Shown here piece by piece: positions 6,800-14,680 of a stretch of DNA of 15,374 nt. The stretch comes from Bacteroidales bacterium (GTDB lineage Bacteria; Bacteroidota; Bacteroidia; Bacteroidales; WCHB1-69). The notes beneath the pieces were generated by a model, which saw only the letters and a list, made by a program, of their open reading frames with translations, did not search any database and had not been told where the DNA came from. Location: assembly GCA_017964755.1 (NCBI GenBank), contig JAGCRI010000165.1, positions 1 through 15,374 on the forward strand. The letters run 5' to 3'. A program made the position numbers and the translations under genes. Position 1 is the first letter of the stretch; every line of letters starts with the position of its first letter.

Positions 6800-7321
6800 A
6801 TGAAACGTCTATTTTACACGGCATTGGTGGTTGCAATAACTATGGTTGTTGCGGTTGCCTGCAATAGCACACAAAATGGCTCGCAGACGGCGGAGCAGCC
6901 GCAGGACGCTGCAGCGGCAAAAAACGGGGAAACGGCTGCAGCAACCGTTGACATAAAGCCGGGAGAGGTAAATGTTATCAGCGAAGACCAATTCATTGCT
7001 TTGGTGACCGATGTCGAGAATGATAAAGGATTCCAATATCGCGGGTCAGTGCCGGCTGTTGTTGATTGCTATGCTGATTGGTGCCGCCCGTGCCACGCCA
7101 TTAATCCGATACTAGTCGAACTGGCACAAGAATACGAGGGAAGGGTGATTTTTTACAAACTTAATGTTGACAGGGCTGCACGTGTTTCGAGTGCCTTGAA
7201 CATCACAGGCATACCTTCATTATTCTTTTTCAAACCTAATTCGCAGCCTGCCAAAATTGTCGGGGCACATCCGAAAGAGGATTATATAAAAGCTATTAAC
7301 GAACTGTTACTCAACGAATAA
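6800..7321 (+). CDS. Thioredoxin-like lipoprotein
   Basis: A 173-residue envelope thioredoxin. An N-terminal lipoprotein signal (MKRLFYTALV...) ends at a VAVAC lipobox, so Cys21 should be the lipidated first mature residue. An Ala/Gln-rich linker (22-50) leads to a thioredoxin fold with the redox motif WCRPC (Cys95, Cys98) and the cis-proline motif GIPS (Pro139). An extra Cys90 lies just before the active site. The ATG at 6800 is preferred over an in-frame TTG two codons upstream because it begins the signal peptide directly. The likely role is disulfide reduction or exchange on exported proteins; the substrate is unknown. The next gene starts 9 bases after the stop, so the two are almost certainly an operon. 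A TATTTTTA sequence at 6771-6778 resembles a -7 box but lacks the final G. Confidence 0.9.
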   Translation: MKRLFYTALVVAITMVVAVACNSTQNGSQTAEQPQDAAAAKNGETAAATVDIKPGEVNVISEDQFIALVTDVENDKGFQYRGSVPAVVDCYADWCRPCHAINPILVELAQEYEGRVIFYKLNVDRAARVSSALNITGIPSLFFFKPNSQPAKIVGAHPKEDYIKAINELLLNE

Positions 7322-7330
7322 CAGAATATT

Positions 7331-8479
7331 ATGTTCAGGCCTGCCAACGCTTTGCTGATTTTGTTGCTGACAGTTGTGCCAACAGCGCTTTCTGCACAGG
7401 ACGGCGTGTGCGACAATGCGGGAAAAAAACTCCTGAACTGGTCGGAAAGACTCGGGAAAATCAATACGGTCGATCCGGAGCTGATACCGCTCCACTATTT
7501 TTTTGTTTCTGACATTCGGAATGAGATGGCCTCGTTCGAGAAGAATAGTTTGCAGAAACTTAGGGATTGCCCTGAAATTGATTTCCAGCAGTTTGCAAAC
7601 AAATACGATGACCTTTCTTTCAAAGCGCGGAATCTGGCTGAACAATTGAAATATCAGAAAGAGCACGTAGATATGATTTTTTACAGGAAAGCTGAAGAGA
7701 TGCTGCTTTTCGGGAAACGCGACAGTACCCATTATTTTCTGGATAAAGCTTTGCAGTACAATCATTTGCAGGCAGATGCGCTTATTGCAAAAGCGGAACT
7801 CTTGCTTGAAGAGGAACAGTATGACGAATGTATTGATATTGTCCACAAACTTTATAACGACGTCACTTTGAACCGCGAACAGGAAATGGCGGTTTCTGAT
7901 TATACTCTGAAGTTATATGAGGTGCTGTATTATACAGGTGATTCATTGTTACATGCCGGACGGGAGGCTGAGGCACTTGACATTTTCACATCTTTGGAGA
8001 CTTTCTGCAAAAATATGCCGACTGCATATTGCAATGATGATTATTATAAAGCTATAATGCTTTCAAAATCAGGGGTTTATAAATCATTTTTAAAAATTGC
8101 AGAAGTCGCGCGCCAGCGTGGGAACAAGGAAATTGAGGAACAGTTCTTGAAATACGCTGAGGAATATAAGGAGAATAACGAACTATTTGATGATGAACCG
8201 GTTGTGGTGGAAGACACTGTGGCTGTCGGTCTGGCAGTTGATGAGCCGTTGCAGGAGGAAATCAAAATTGAAGTTCCTGTGGCTGAAACTGAAAATAGGG
8301 TGGAGGAGGAGCTTCAAATAGAGACTCAGCCGGATTGCAATACGTTGATAATAAGTGGTATAGAATTGCTGATGAAAGGTGAGCGGGAAGCGGCTGCCGA
8401 CATCTTCAGGCAAGCGAGGCAAATTGAAGGGTGTGAAGCTGTTTCCATTGAGGATATTCTGAAAATTATTGGCAGGTGA
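7331..8479 (+). CDS. Exported protein with TPR-like helical repeats, function unknown
   Basis: I do not recognise a named family. The 382-residue protein starts with a signal peptide (MFRPANALLILLLTVVPTALSA, likely cut before QDG). The mature part is mostly helical. Residues ~118-175 look like tetratricopeptide units (FYRKAEEMLLFGKRDSTHYF and a following AKAELLLEEEQYDECIDIV), and another unit lies near the end (336-360). Between them, residues ~272-333 are an acidic, Val/Glu-rich low-complexity linker. Seven Cys are present (27, 80, 167, 216, 224, 336, 358), many for an exported protein. It follows the thioredoxin-like lipoprotein by 9 bases, suggesting that its disulfides or thiols may be that protein's target. 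A role in envelope protein assembly is possible but not shown. Confidence 0.75.
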   Translation: MFRPANALLILLLTVVPTALSAQDGVCDNAGKKLLNWSERLGKINTVDPELIPLHYFFVSDIRNEMASFEKNSLQKLRDCPEIDFQQFANKYDDLSFKARNLAEQLKYQKEHVDMIFYRKAEEMLLFGKRDSTHYFLDKALQYNHLQADALIAKAELLLEEEQYDECIDIVHKLYNDVTLNREQEMAVSDYTLKLYEVLYYTGDSLLHAGREAEALDIFTSLETFCKNMPTAYCNDDYYKAIMLSKSGVYKSFLKIAEVARQRGNKEIEEQFLKYAEEYKENNELFDDEPVVVEDTVAVGLAVDEPLQEEIKIEVPVAETENRVEEELQIETQPDCNTLIISGIELLMKGEREAAADIFRQARQIEGCEAVSIEDILKIIGR

Positions 8480-8548
8480 TTTCTTTTTTCGAGTAACATT
8501 TGTTTGATTTTTTTGAAGACAACAGAACAATTTTTTACATCTTTTTTA

Positions 8549-8556
8549 TATCTTTG
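8549..8556 (+). promoter_or_regulatory. -7 box of the yebC promoter
   Basis: TATCTTTG, followed by CAC, fits TAnnTTTG, 34 bases upstream of the yebC ATG. No standard-spaced -33 TTTG is present; the upstream sequence is T-rich. Confidence 0.65.
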
Positions 8557-8590
8557 CACCTTTGAAAAGTAAACATAAAAAACATTAACT

Positions 8591-9307
8591 ATGGGAAGAG
8601 CATTTGAATACAGAAAAGCAAGAAAATTTAAGAGATGGGGGAATATGGCTAAGACATTCACCCGTTTGGGCAAGGAAATCACTATGGCGGCAAAAGCTGG
8701 CGGCGCCGACCCTTCGGGTAATGCAAAATTGAGACTTCTGATTCAGAATGCGCGTTCGGAAAATATGCCAAAAGAGAATGTGGAAAGAGCTATCAAGCGC
8801 GCCTTTGAAAAAGATACATCTGATTATAAGGAAGTTATCTATGAGGCCTACGCCCCACATGGCATCGCACTCGTCATTGAAACCGCTACTGACAACCACA
8901 TGCGTACTGTGGCAAATATCAGAAGCTACCTTAATAAGTTAGGCGGTACGTTAGGCACTTCCGGAATGCTTGATTTCCTCTTTGAGAGAAAATGCCGTTT
9001 TACAGTGGCTAAGAAAGATGGCCTTGATATTGAAGAGTTTGAACTTGAGCTGATTGACTATGGCGTTGATGAAGTCTTTGAAGATGAGGAAGACGGCACA
9101 GTGGTTATCTACGCAGAATTTCAGAATTTTGGTCCAATTCAAAAATATCTGGAAGATAATAACTTTGAAATCAAGGAGTTCAAGTTTGAAAGGATTCCGA
9201 ATGATGTTAAGGAACTCACAGATGAGGAACGTGAAGATGTGGAAAAACTCCTTGAGAGGATAGAGGAAGATGATGATGTTACCAATGTCTTCCATAATAT
9301 GGCTTAA
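8591..9307 (+). CDS. yebC: YebC/PmpR family protein (translation-associated / DNA-binding)
   Basis: A full-length 238-residue YebC/PmpR/TACO1-family protein. It opens with the family hallmark FEYRKARKFKRWGNMAKTFT, followed by the GADPSGNAKLR and NMPKENVERAIKRA segments. The second half contains RSYLNKLGGTLGTSGMLDFLFE and the acidic C-terminal domain. Members have been described as transcription regulators, and more recently as factors relieving ribosome stalling; which applies here cannot be read from sequence. The ATG at 8591 has an A-rich leader. It has its own -7 box and may also drive the acidic ORF and miaA downstream (72-base gap, no terminator seen). Confidence 0.95.
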   Translation: MGRAFEYRKARKFKRWGNMAKTFTRLGKEITMAAKAGGADPSGNAKLRLLIQNARSENMPKENVERAIKRAFEKDTSDYKEVIYEAYAPHGIALVIETATDNHMRTVANIRSYLNKLGGTLGTSGMLDFLFERKCRFTVAKKDGLDIEEFELELIDYGVDEVFEDEEDGTVVIYAEFQNFGPIQKYLEDNNFEIKEFKFERIPNDVKELTDEEREDVEKLLERIEEDDDVTNVFHNMA

Positions 9308-9379
9308 TTCATTGATTTTCAGATAATTCATTTGTTTGTTTAGCATTTTCTTGAACAAAATTTATTAAGACCAAAAGTT

Positions 9380-9988
9380 ATGTATTACTATAAATTCCGT
9401 GTTTATTACGATGAGATAGAAGATTTTGTTAGGGATATTGAAATCTTGGCTTCTGATAATTTTGAATCGTTCCATAAAATTCTGTACTCTTCTATAGGAT
9501 TGACAGGCAATGAGTTGGCTGTGATTTCCATTTGTGACGCGAAATGGAACAAGCAGAAGGAGTTCACGCTTATGGATATGCAGGATGATGTTGAGGAACA
9601 GGAAGCTGAATACGAGGACTCTGACAATTTCTCGACGAGGTCGAATCTTCCGAAGTTTGTCATGGCAGATTCCATAATCAGGGATTTTATAGTTGATCCT
9701 CACCAGCATCTGATGTACGAGTACGATTTCCTGAATCCGAAAGTCTTTTATATTGAGCTTCTTAAAACCTTGACAACTGAAGACGGAAGCGATTTCCCGC
9801 GCTGCACTTTCAAGGAGAAAGAACTTCCCAAGAAGGTAAAACCTCTGAAAGACCCTGATGATAACTATATGGAGGATATTTTGAAGGAGGAAGAGGATTT
9901 TGATGATGATTTTGGGGATTTTGAAGACGGGTACAATATAGAAGACCAAATGGGCATGGACCAGATAGATGGATTTAACGAATTTTAG
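9380..9988 (+). CDS. Acidic protein of the IS1096-passenger TnpR / pRiA4b ORF-3-like type
   Basis: The first ~70 residues (MYYYKFRVYYDEIEDFVRDIEI, then a segment around FHKILYSSIGLTG) match the pattern of pRiA4b ORF-3-like proteins, often labelled 'IS1096 element passenger TnpR family'. Despite that label there is no sign of an insertion sequence here. The 202-residue protein ends in an extremely acidic tail (about 178-202, Asp/Glu-rich with EEEDFDDDFGDFED). The last 20 bases overlap the start of miaA in another frame, implying translational coupling. The function is unknown; the stable link to miaA suggests a housekeeping rather than a transposon role. Family assignment is by recognition of wording, not by a search. 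Confidence 0.75.
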   Translation: MYYYKFRVYYDEIEDFVRDIEILASDNFESFHKILYSSIGLTGNELAVISICDAKWNKQKEFTLMDMQDDVEEQEAEYEDSDNFSTRSNLPKFVMADSIIRDFIVDPHQHLMYEYDFLNPKVFYIELLKTLTTEDGSDFPRCTFKEKELPKKVKPLKDPDDNYMEDILKEEEDFDDDFGDFEDGYNIEDQMGMDQIDGFNEF

Positions 9989-10868
9989 CCATCCGACTCT
10001 GCTTGTCATTGCCGGTGCGACAGCAGTCGGAAAGACGGCAGCAACAATAAAACTTGCGAAAAAGTTAGGAACGTCAGTCATCTCGGCCGATTCGCGGCAG
10101 TTTTACCGGGAGATGAAGATAGGAACGGCCGCCCCGACTGCTGAAGAGATGGACGGTGTGCCGCATTATTTCATCGGAAATCTTTCAATTTCAGATTATT
10201 ACAATGTCTATAAGTTTGAGCAAGATGTGCTTGCGCTTCTCCCGACTCTTTTTGAAAAAAACAATATTGTGATAATGACCGGTGGCAGCGGACTCTATAT
10301 TGATGCTGTCTGCCAAGGCATAGATGACATTCCGGACCCTGATATGAAGATTCGCGAATCGGTTATGGCTCTGTGGCGCGAGGAGGGGATTGAAGGCTTG
10401 CGAAGACGCCTTCAGGTACTGGATCCGCTCTTTTATCAGACCAATGATATGGCTAACCATAAGCGCATGGTGCGGGCTCTGGAGGTATGTCTGCAAACGG
10501 GAAAACCATACTCGCAAAGACTGCTGAGAAAACGCCAGTCCCGCCCGTTTGATATAGTGAAAGTTTGTCTGGTGCGTCCGCGCGAGGAGTTGTTTGCGCG
10601 CATTAATGCCCGGACAGACAGCATGATTGCCAACGGGTGGCTCGATGAAGCCGCGTCACTCTATCCATACAGACATCTGAATTCTTTAAATACAGTTGGG
10701 TACAAGGAACTGTTCGGATATATGGACAATAGTTTTACACTTGAGGAGGCGGTTGAAAAAATAAAAACAAACACGCGCCATTATTCGAAACGCCAAATGA
10801 CGTGGTTCAAGCGTGATCCTGAAATGCGCCTGATGACACCGGACGAGTTTGCCGCGGAGTTTTTGTGA
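9969..10868 (+). CDS. miaA: tRNA dimethylallyltransferase
   Basis: MiaA transfers a dimethylallyl group from DMAPP to N6 of A37 in tRNAs reading U-starting codons. The tRNA-Leu(CAA) and tRNA-Ser(CGA) in this window, both with AAA or AA 3' of the anticodon, are plausible substrates. The 299 residues show the P-loop GATAVGKT (16-23), the catalytic-region motif SADSRQFY (39-46) and GGSGLY (105-110). A C-terminal region holds NTVGYKELFGY and KRQMTWFKRD, where the family is typically conserved. The ATG at 9969 lies inside the preceding gene. The gene ends 8 bases from the end of the convergent res gene, with no terminator between them. Confidence 0.97.
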   Translation: MDLTNFSHPTLLVIAGATAVGKTAATIKLAKKLGTSVISADSRQFYREMKIGTAAPTAEEMDGVPHYFIGNLSISDYYNVYKFEQDVLALLPTLFEKNNIVIMTGGSGLYIDAVCQGIDDIPDPDMKIRESVMALWREEGIEGLRRRLQVLDPLFYQTNDMANHKRMVRALEVCLQTGKPYSQRLLRKRQSRPFDIVKVCLVRPREELFARINARTDSMIANGWLDEAASLYPYRHLNSLNTVGYKELFGYMDNSFTLEEAVEKIKTNTRHYSKRQMTWFKRDPEMRLMTPDEFAAEFL

Positions 10869-10876
10869 TTTGATTC

Positions 10877-13006
10877 TTATCTCGTCACCGCCGGCTTTTT
10901 AAGCGATTCGGCGAACTTCTCCCTGCTGATGGTCTCTTCCTTTCCTTTGAAAAAACGTGTGATTTGCCATACATCGTCTTTTAATACAGGCAGATAGAAG
11001 AAATAATCGGTTAGTTCTGAGCAGCGTTTGTAGCATTTTTTCAGTGCAAGGATTTTTGTTTTGTATTCTTCAGAATCAAATTGTGCGGCATTTGCCACGT
11101 TCACGCTTTTCACCTCGAACAGATGAATCCAGCCCTGCCGCTCTTTCATCACGAAATCGGGGTATGAGGCGTGGACCCCGTTCAGATAGTACTCGAATTT
11201 GATTTCAGAATTTGCGATGAAGTTCTTGCCCCACAGATATTTGCATTCATCAGTCAGTCGTGCCGGCTCAGGAGTCTTGTCAGTTCGCAGTTGCCCGTGC
11301 AGCGGATTTGGTTCGCCGACTTCCACCTCTTCCATTTCATTTCGTGAAAGGTCTTTCAGTATTGATGCCCATTCTCGTTCAGCCTCGCTGTCGAACGAGA
11401 ACTTGTCGCTGCCGTCTTTCCGCCGCCACACCCAGTCGCTGATGTTCTGGTAGTTTTCGTTGTCAACATATATTGAGGTGAGTGGAAACGATACTTCGCG
11501 GTCTTTGCCGTCATCGTCTTTTACAATTTCCATGCTTTTGTCGTAGTCGCAGATGAATTTGTCGTATTCTTTGCGGATAGCGTCTATATGTTCGCAGAAT
11601 TTCCACCACTTCTGCACATCTGAGGCGTATTGGTAGCAGAGATTCCGCACGTCGTTTTCACACCGCTGCAACTTGGCGTAAAGGTCGAAAATGCTGCTGT
11701 GAGCCACATCGTTTTGTGATTTAGCCTTGATGAAGCGCGCCACGTTGAAGTCACGGCGTTGTGTGAGTGGCTTCAGACGGGTGGTTTTTATCTTTATGGC
11801 CTGAGGTATGTCGTTTTCGCTGCCGTAGAGCCGCACCTGCCGCGACTTTTTTGCACCTTGCGGCTCAATGCCCCACACCCATGCTGTCATGGCGAGGTTC
11901 TGCGCTTCAGGGGAAAGCGTTTCAAAATCAGTCAGGCGCGGGTTACGGCGCACCCGCCCCATCACCTGCTCATCCAACTGCTTGCTTTTGGTGTCGCGCA
12001 CCTGATAGAGCATACACGCCCGCGGTATGTCCCAGCCTTCGCTAATCACCATTTTGAATACGATGATATCTATGGTGGATGCGTTCTCCTTTGCATAGTC
12101 TTTCCAGCGTTCAACGGGCAGTTTGCCCACTTTGTCGTTGGTTTTGCACCGTTCTTTCTTATCCACAATCGACATCCATTTTAGGTGCTGGTGCTCAGCC
12201 TTGTTTAAAATCTCTTCAATTTCCGCCCACTCTTCTTCCGCTTTATCTTTATTTGAAATCTGAATGATGAGGCAAGGGTTCACGCCCAAGAGATTGACGT
12301 AGCTTTCACGGATTTCCTCGAATTTGCGGATTGCGGTTTCCACAGTGTCGTCCTCTGCACCCCATTCCACAGATTTTATCAGTTTTGCATTCATCGCCGC
12401 CTCATCGGTTATTTCCACATCCGGATTTTGTCCGCGTCTGAGGTTTGGTGTGGCTGAAAAGTTGATAATCTTTTCAAAAAAACTTGGGGCAATGTCGTTC
12501 AGGTTGTTTGTGGCCTGATGGCATTCGTCTCTGATAAGCCAGACAGATTTTTTCGCGCCATTTGCAGAGAGGCTGAAAGTGGTTTGTTCCAGAAAATTGA
12601 CCAAAGTGCCTTCGTCTTTCAGCTTCGACCTGTCTTTGTAGAGATCGCGGGGCAGCACATAAACGTTGAATCCTTCGGGAATGAAGAGCCGTTCCTCGCC
12701 TGCCGATTCTGACGAAATCAGGTATGGGTTGATATGGGGGAATGCGCTGCCGTTGTGTGTTGCCGTGTTGCGTGCCATCTCCGCAAACACGTTGTAATTC
12801 TGCCGGGCCAGATTGCCTTTTGACAGTGTGGAGACCAAAAACACAATATTCGGGTTTGATTGCAGGATTCGGTTCATGAAATCCGCCATCATGCGGGTTT
12901 TGCCGCTGCCTGTGGGCGCGCGGAAAGTCAATTCGTTTTTTGTGCCGGTTTTAACGATCAATTCGGTCACGGCATTTTGTTGTAAATCAATTGCGGATTG
13001 TAACAT
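10877..13006 (-). CDS. res: Type III restriction enzyme, Res subunit (helicase-nuclease)
   Basis: Res is the ATP-dependent translocating and cleaving subunit of a type III restriction system, acting with Mod. The 709 residues begin almost directly with the helicase core. Motif I is PTGSGKT (31-37), motif II DECH (160-163), motif III SATP (184-187), motif V SEGWD (322-326) and motif VI QVMGRVRRNP (347-356). After a helical middle region comes a PD-(D/E)XK nuclease domain with Asp617 (YPDF) and Glu631-x-Lys633 (FEVKS). All key residues are intact, so the enzyme should be active. It is shorter than classical Res proteins (roughly 900-1000 residues), mainly in the linker and ends. The ATG at 13006 follows the mod stop by 12 bases in the same frame; the stop rules out a longer start. 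Confidence 0.93.
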   Translation of the reverse strand: MLQSAIDLQQNAVTELIVKTGTKNELTFRAPTGSGKTRMMADFMNRILQSNPNIVFLVSTLSKGNLARQNYNVFAEMARNTATHNGSAFPHINPYLISSESAGEERLFIPEGFNVYVLPRDLYKDRSKLKDEGTLVNFLEQTTFSLSANGAKKSVWLIRDECHQATNNLNDIAPSFFEKIINFSATPNLRRGQNPDVEITDEAAMNAKLIKSVEWGAEDDTVETAIRKFEEIRESYVNLLGVNPCLIIQISNKDKAEEEWAEIEEILNKAEHQHLKWMSIVDKKERCKTNDKVGKLPVERWKDYAKENASTIDIIVFKMVISEGWDIPRACMLYQVRDTKSKQLDEQVMGRVRRNPRLTDFETLSPEAQNLAMTAWVWGIEPQGAKKSRQVRLYGSENDIPQAIKIKTTRLKPLTQRRDFNVARFIKAKSQNDVAHSSIFDLYAKLQRCENDVRNLCYQYASDVQKWWKFCEHIDAIRKEYDKFICDYDKSMEIVKDDDGKDREVSFPLTSIYVDNENYQNISDWVWRRKDGSDKFSFDSEAEREWASILKDLSRNEMEEVEVGEPNPLHGQLRTDKTPEPARLTDECKYLWGKNFIANSEIKFEYYLNGVHASYPDFVMKERQGWIHLFEVKSVNVANAAQFDSEEYKTKILALKKCYKRCSELTDYFFYLPVLKDDVWQITRFFKGKEETISREKFAESLKKPAVTR

Positions 13007-13018
13007 ATTTTGTCGTTT

Positions 13019-14653
13019 TTATTCCATTGTTTTCTGTGCATTGCTGAAATTTCCGCAAACCCATTCGATTTTTTCCTGCAATGTCGTGAATTTCTTTTTG
13101 CCATACAGCGTTTCGTCAATCACATCAAACGGGGTTTTGTTTTTTGTGGTTTCAAAATTGGCTACAGAGGCTATTTCATATACATCAAGATTGCCGCCGT
13201 AAGGTTTGTTTTTCTTTATCCATTCAAAATCCTTTGTGCCGTCGTAGCATTCGCCTGTCATGATGCGTTTGAGTCGTTTTGCTGTGACATCGTATGCGAT
13301 GCCCTGCGGCGTGGTGTCGGTGATCTCGTTGAGTTGGCAGAGAATAAAGGAGCGGTTGCCTTCAGAAATTGCTTCTTCAATTAAATTACCTTCTTTAGCT
13401 TCATTTCTGTTAATGTCAAGCACGGCGTGACCTAAACTTCCACTTCCTGCAAAGAAATCCAGAATAATGGAATCATTTTTTGATGATAATTCAACAATTC
13501 TTTTCAATAGGGAAACGGATTTTGGATAATCAAAAATACCTTTCCCTATAATATCTTTTACAGCTTCTGTCCCTCTTTCGTTCACAAATTCTTTCTCATC
13601 CCAAATACTTCTTTGCATTTTAGTAGTCTTTCTATATTTTTGGACAATCATGTAACCTCCATTTTGATTTGCTTTACCAAAAATTTCTTTATTTAGATTT
13701 TCCCTTGATTTTTCTTCCTTTCCCCATCTCCATACAGTTTGTATGCCTTGAGATATAGCAGGAAGCACTTTAACATTAAAAGCTTCAGATTCTTCTAATG
13801 CAATTGCAAATAATCCATTTGAGTCTTGTTTATTTGGATTAAGGAAGAACGGATAAAAAAGATTGGGACGATTCCTATTATTGAATTTTACATTACGGTT
13901 TCTTAATTCCATCAGATTGAATCCTCCTTTTTCATCAGTATATTGGAATTGCCTATCAGGATCTTCTATTGGATTAAGTTCGTATTCATATATATTTTTA
14001 GAGAAAATCAGTAAATATTCGTGTTGAATAGCAATACCTCCATAATCACGTCCTCCTCGGTTATTCATTATTATAGAAGTACTTATGAAATTTTTTTCTC
14101 CAAAAACCTCATCAAACAGACATTTTACATACGCCTGATTTTTATCGTCTATTGAGCAGAAAATCACACCGTTATCGCTGAGCAGCATTTTAGCGAGCAT
14201 GAGTCGGGGGTATAGCATTGAGAGCAGATTGTCGCGGGTGATGGCGTTTTCGTAGTTGGTTTGTGCGAACTCGCCCATGCTGTCTTTCCCGTAAGGCGGG
14301 TCAATGTAAATCACATCTATCATTCCTTTGTATTGGATAAGCAGGTTTTGCAACGCCTCATAGTTGTCGCCTATTATAAGTTTGTGGGTGGGTTTGCTGT
14401 CATCGGTGTGGAAACTCAGCTTCTTGTTTTTCTTGAAATATCGGATGTCGTTGGTCATCTTCTCCAAACGCTTGTCGAAGTGCAGCCCCGTGCGTTTGTA
14501 GGTTGTGCCGAGTTCGGCGATCATCATCGCCTCGTTGTCGCTATTGGCATCCTTAATCAGCTTTTTAAGAAGTTCGGCGTTGGTAGGTTCCAAAATTTTG
14601 TCCGTAACTCTGCGGTCGAGTTCGGCAAGCAGCCCGTCTTTTATCGTACTCAT
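13019..14653 (-). CDS. mod: Type III DNA methyltransferase, Mod subunit
   Basis: Mod recognises the target sequence and methylates adenine with S-adenosylmethionine. In type III systems it also guides Res. The 544 residues have the beta-class order: catalytic motif IV DPPY (118-121) before SAM-binding motif I DFFAGSGSLGHAV (399-411), preceded by a motif X-like region (GIFDYPKSVSLLKRI, 372-386). The target recognition region lies between them (~190-360). The N-terminus (LLAELDRRV..., EAMMIAELGTTYKRTGLHFDKRLEKM) is typical of this group. No simple sequence repeats of the phase-variable kind are seen. Base composition changes sharply inside the gene. The ATG at 14653 overlaps the TGA of an upstream open frame as ATGA. 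Together with res it forms a complete two-gene system. Confidence 0.94.
   Translation of the reverse strand: MSTIKDGLLAELDRRVTDKILEPTNAELLKKLIKDANSDNEAMMIAELGTTYKRTGLHFDKRLEKMTNDIRYFKKNKKLSFHTDDSKPTHKLIIGDNYEALQNLLIQYKGMIDVIYIDPPYGKDSMGEFAQTNYENAITRDNLLSMLYPRLMLAKMLLSDNGVIFCSIDDKNQAYVKCLFDEVFGEKNFISTSIIMNNRGGRDYGGIAIQHEYLLIFSKNIYEYELNPIEDPDRQFQYTDEKGGFNLMELRNRNVKFNNRNRPNLFYPFFLNPNKQDSNGLFAIALEESEAFNVKVLPAISQGIQTVWRWGKEEKSRENLNKEIFGKANQNGGYMIVQKYRKTTKMQRSIWDEKEFVNERGTEAVKDIIGKGIFDYPKSVSLLKRIVELSSKNDSIILDFFAGSGSLGHAVLDINRNEAKEGNLIEEAISEGNRSFILCQLNEITDTTPQGIAYDVTAKRLKRIMTGECYDGTKDFEWIKKNKPYGGNLDVYEIASVANFETTKNKTPFDVIDETLYGKKKFTTLQEKIEWVCGNFSNAQKTME
13376..14150 (-). other. AT-rich central module of mod (target recognition region plus motif I)
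   Basis: Hand counts on sampled 60-base lines give 27-38% GC between 13381 and 14040 (five lines sampled). The gene's outer parts give 45-57% (lines 13261, 13321, 14161, 14221). The segment codes for about residues 168-425 and covers the region that sets DNA specificity. The abrupt edges suggest that this part was replaced by recombination between mod alleles. The reading frame stays open across both edges. The exact borders are estimates. Confidence 0.65.
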
Positions 14654-14680
14654 TGTCCGTGCGGTTTTGTTAGCGGTTGG

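Noticed and set aside
9380..9988. Insertion sequence suggested by the 'IS1096 passenger' family name
   Set aside because: No transposase, terminal inverted repeats or target duplication seen nearby; the gene overlaps miaA as a settled neighbour.
9365..10081. 238-codon minus-strand open frame opposite the acidic gene
   Set aside because: It mirrors an Asp/Glu-rich gene; the antisense of such codons rarely gives stops. The plus-strand gene matches a known family and overlaps miaA naturally.
11759..12184. Plus-strand open frames opposite res
   Set aside because: The minus strand carries all helicase motifs in order; the plus-strand products are low in recognisable sequence and rich in Cys/His/Pro, as expected of shadows.
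13019..14653. Phase variation of mod by simple sequence repeats
   Set aside because: No tandem tetra- or pentanucleotide repeats or long homopolymer tracts are present in mod or next to its start.
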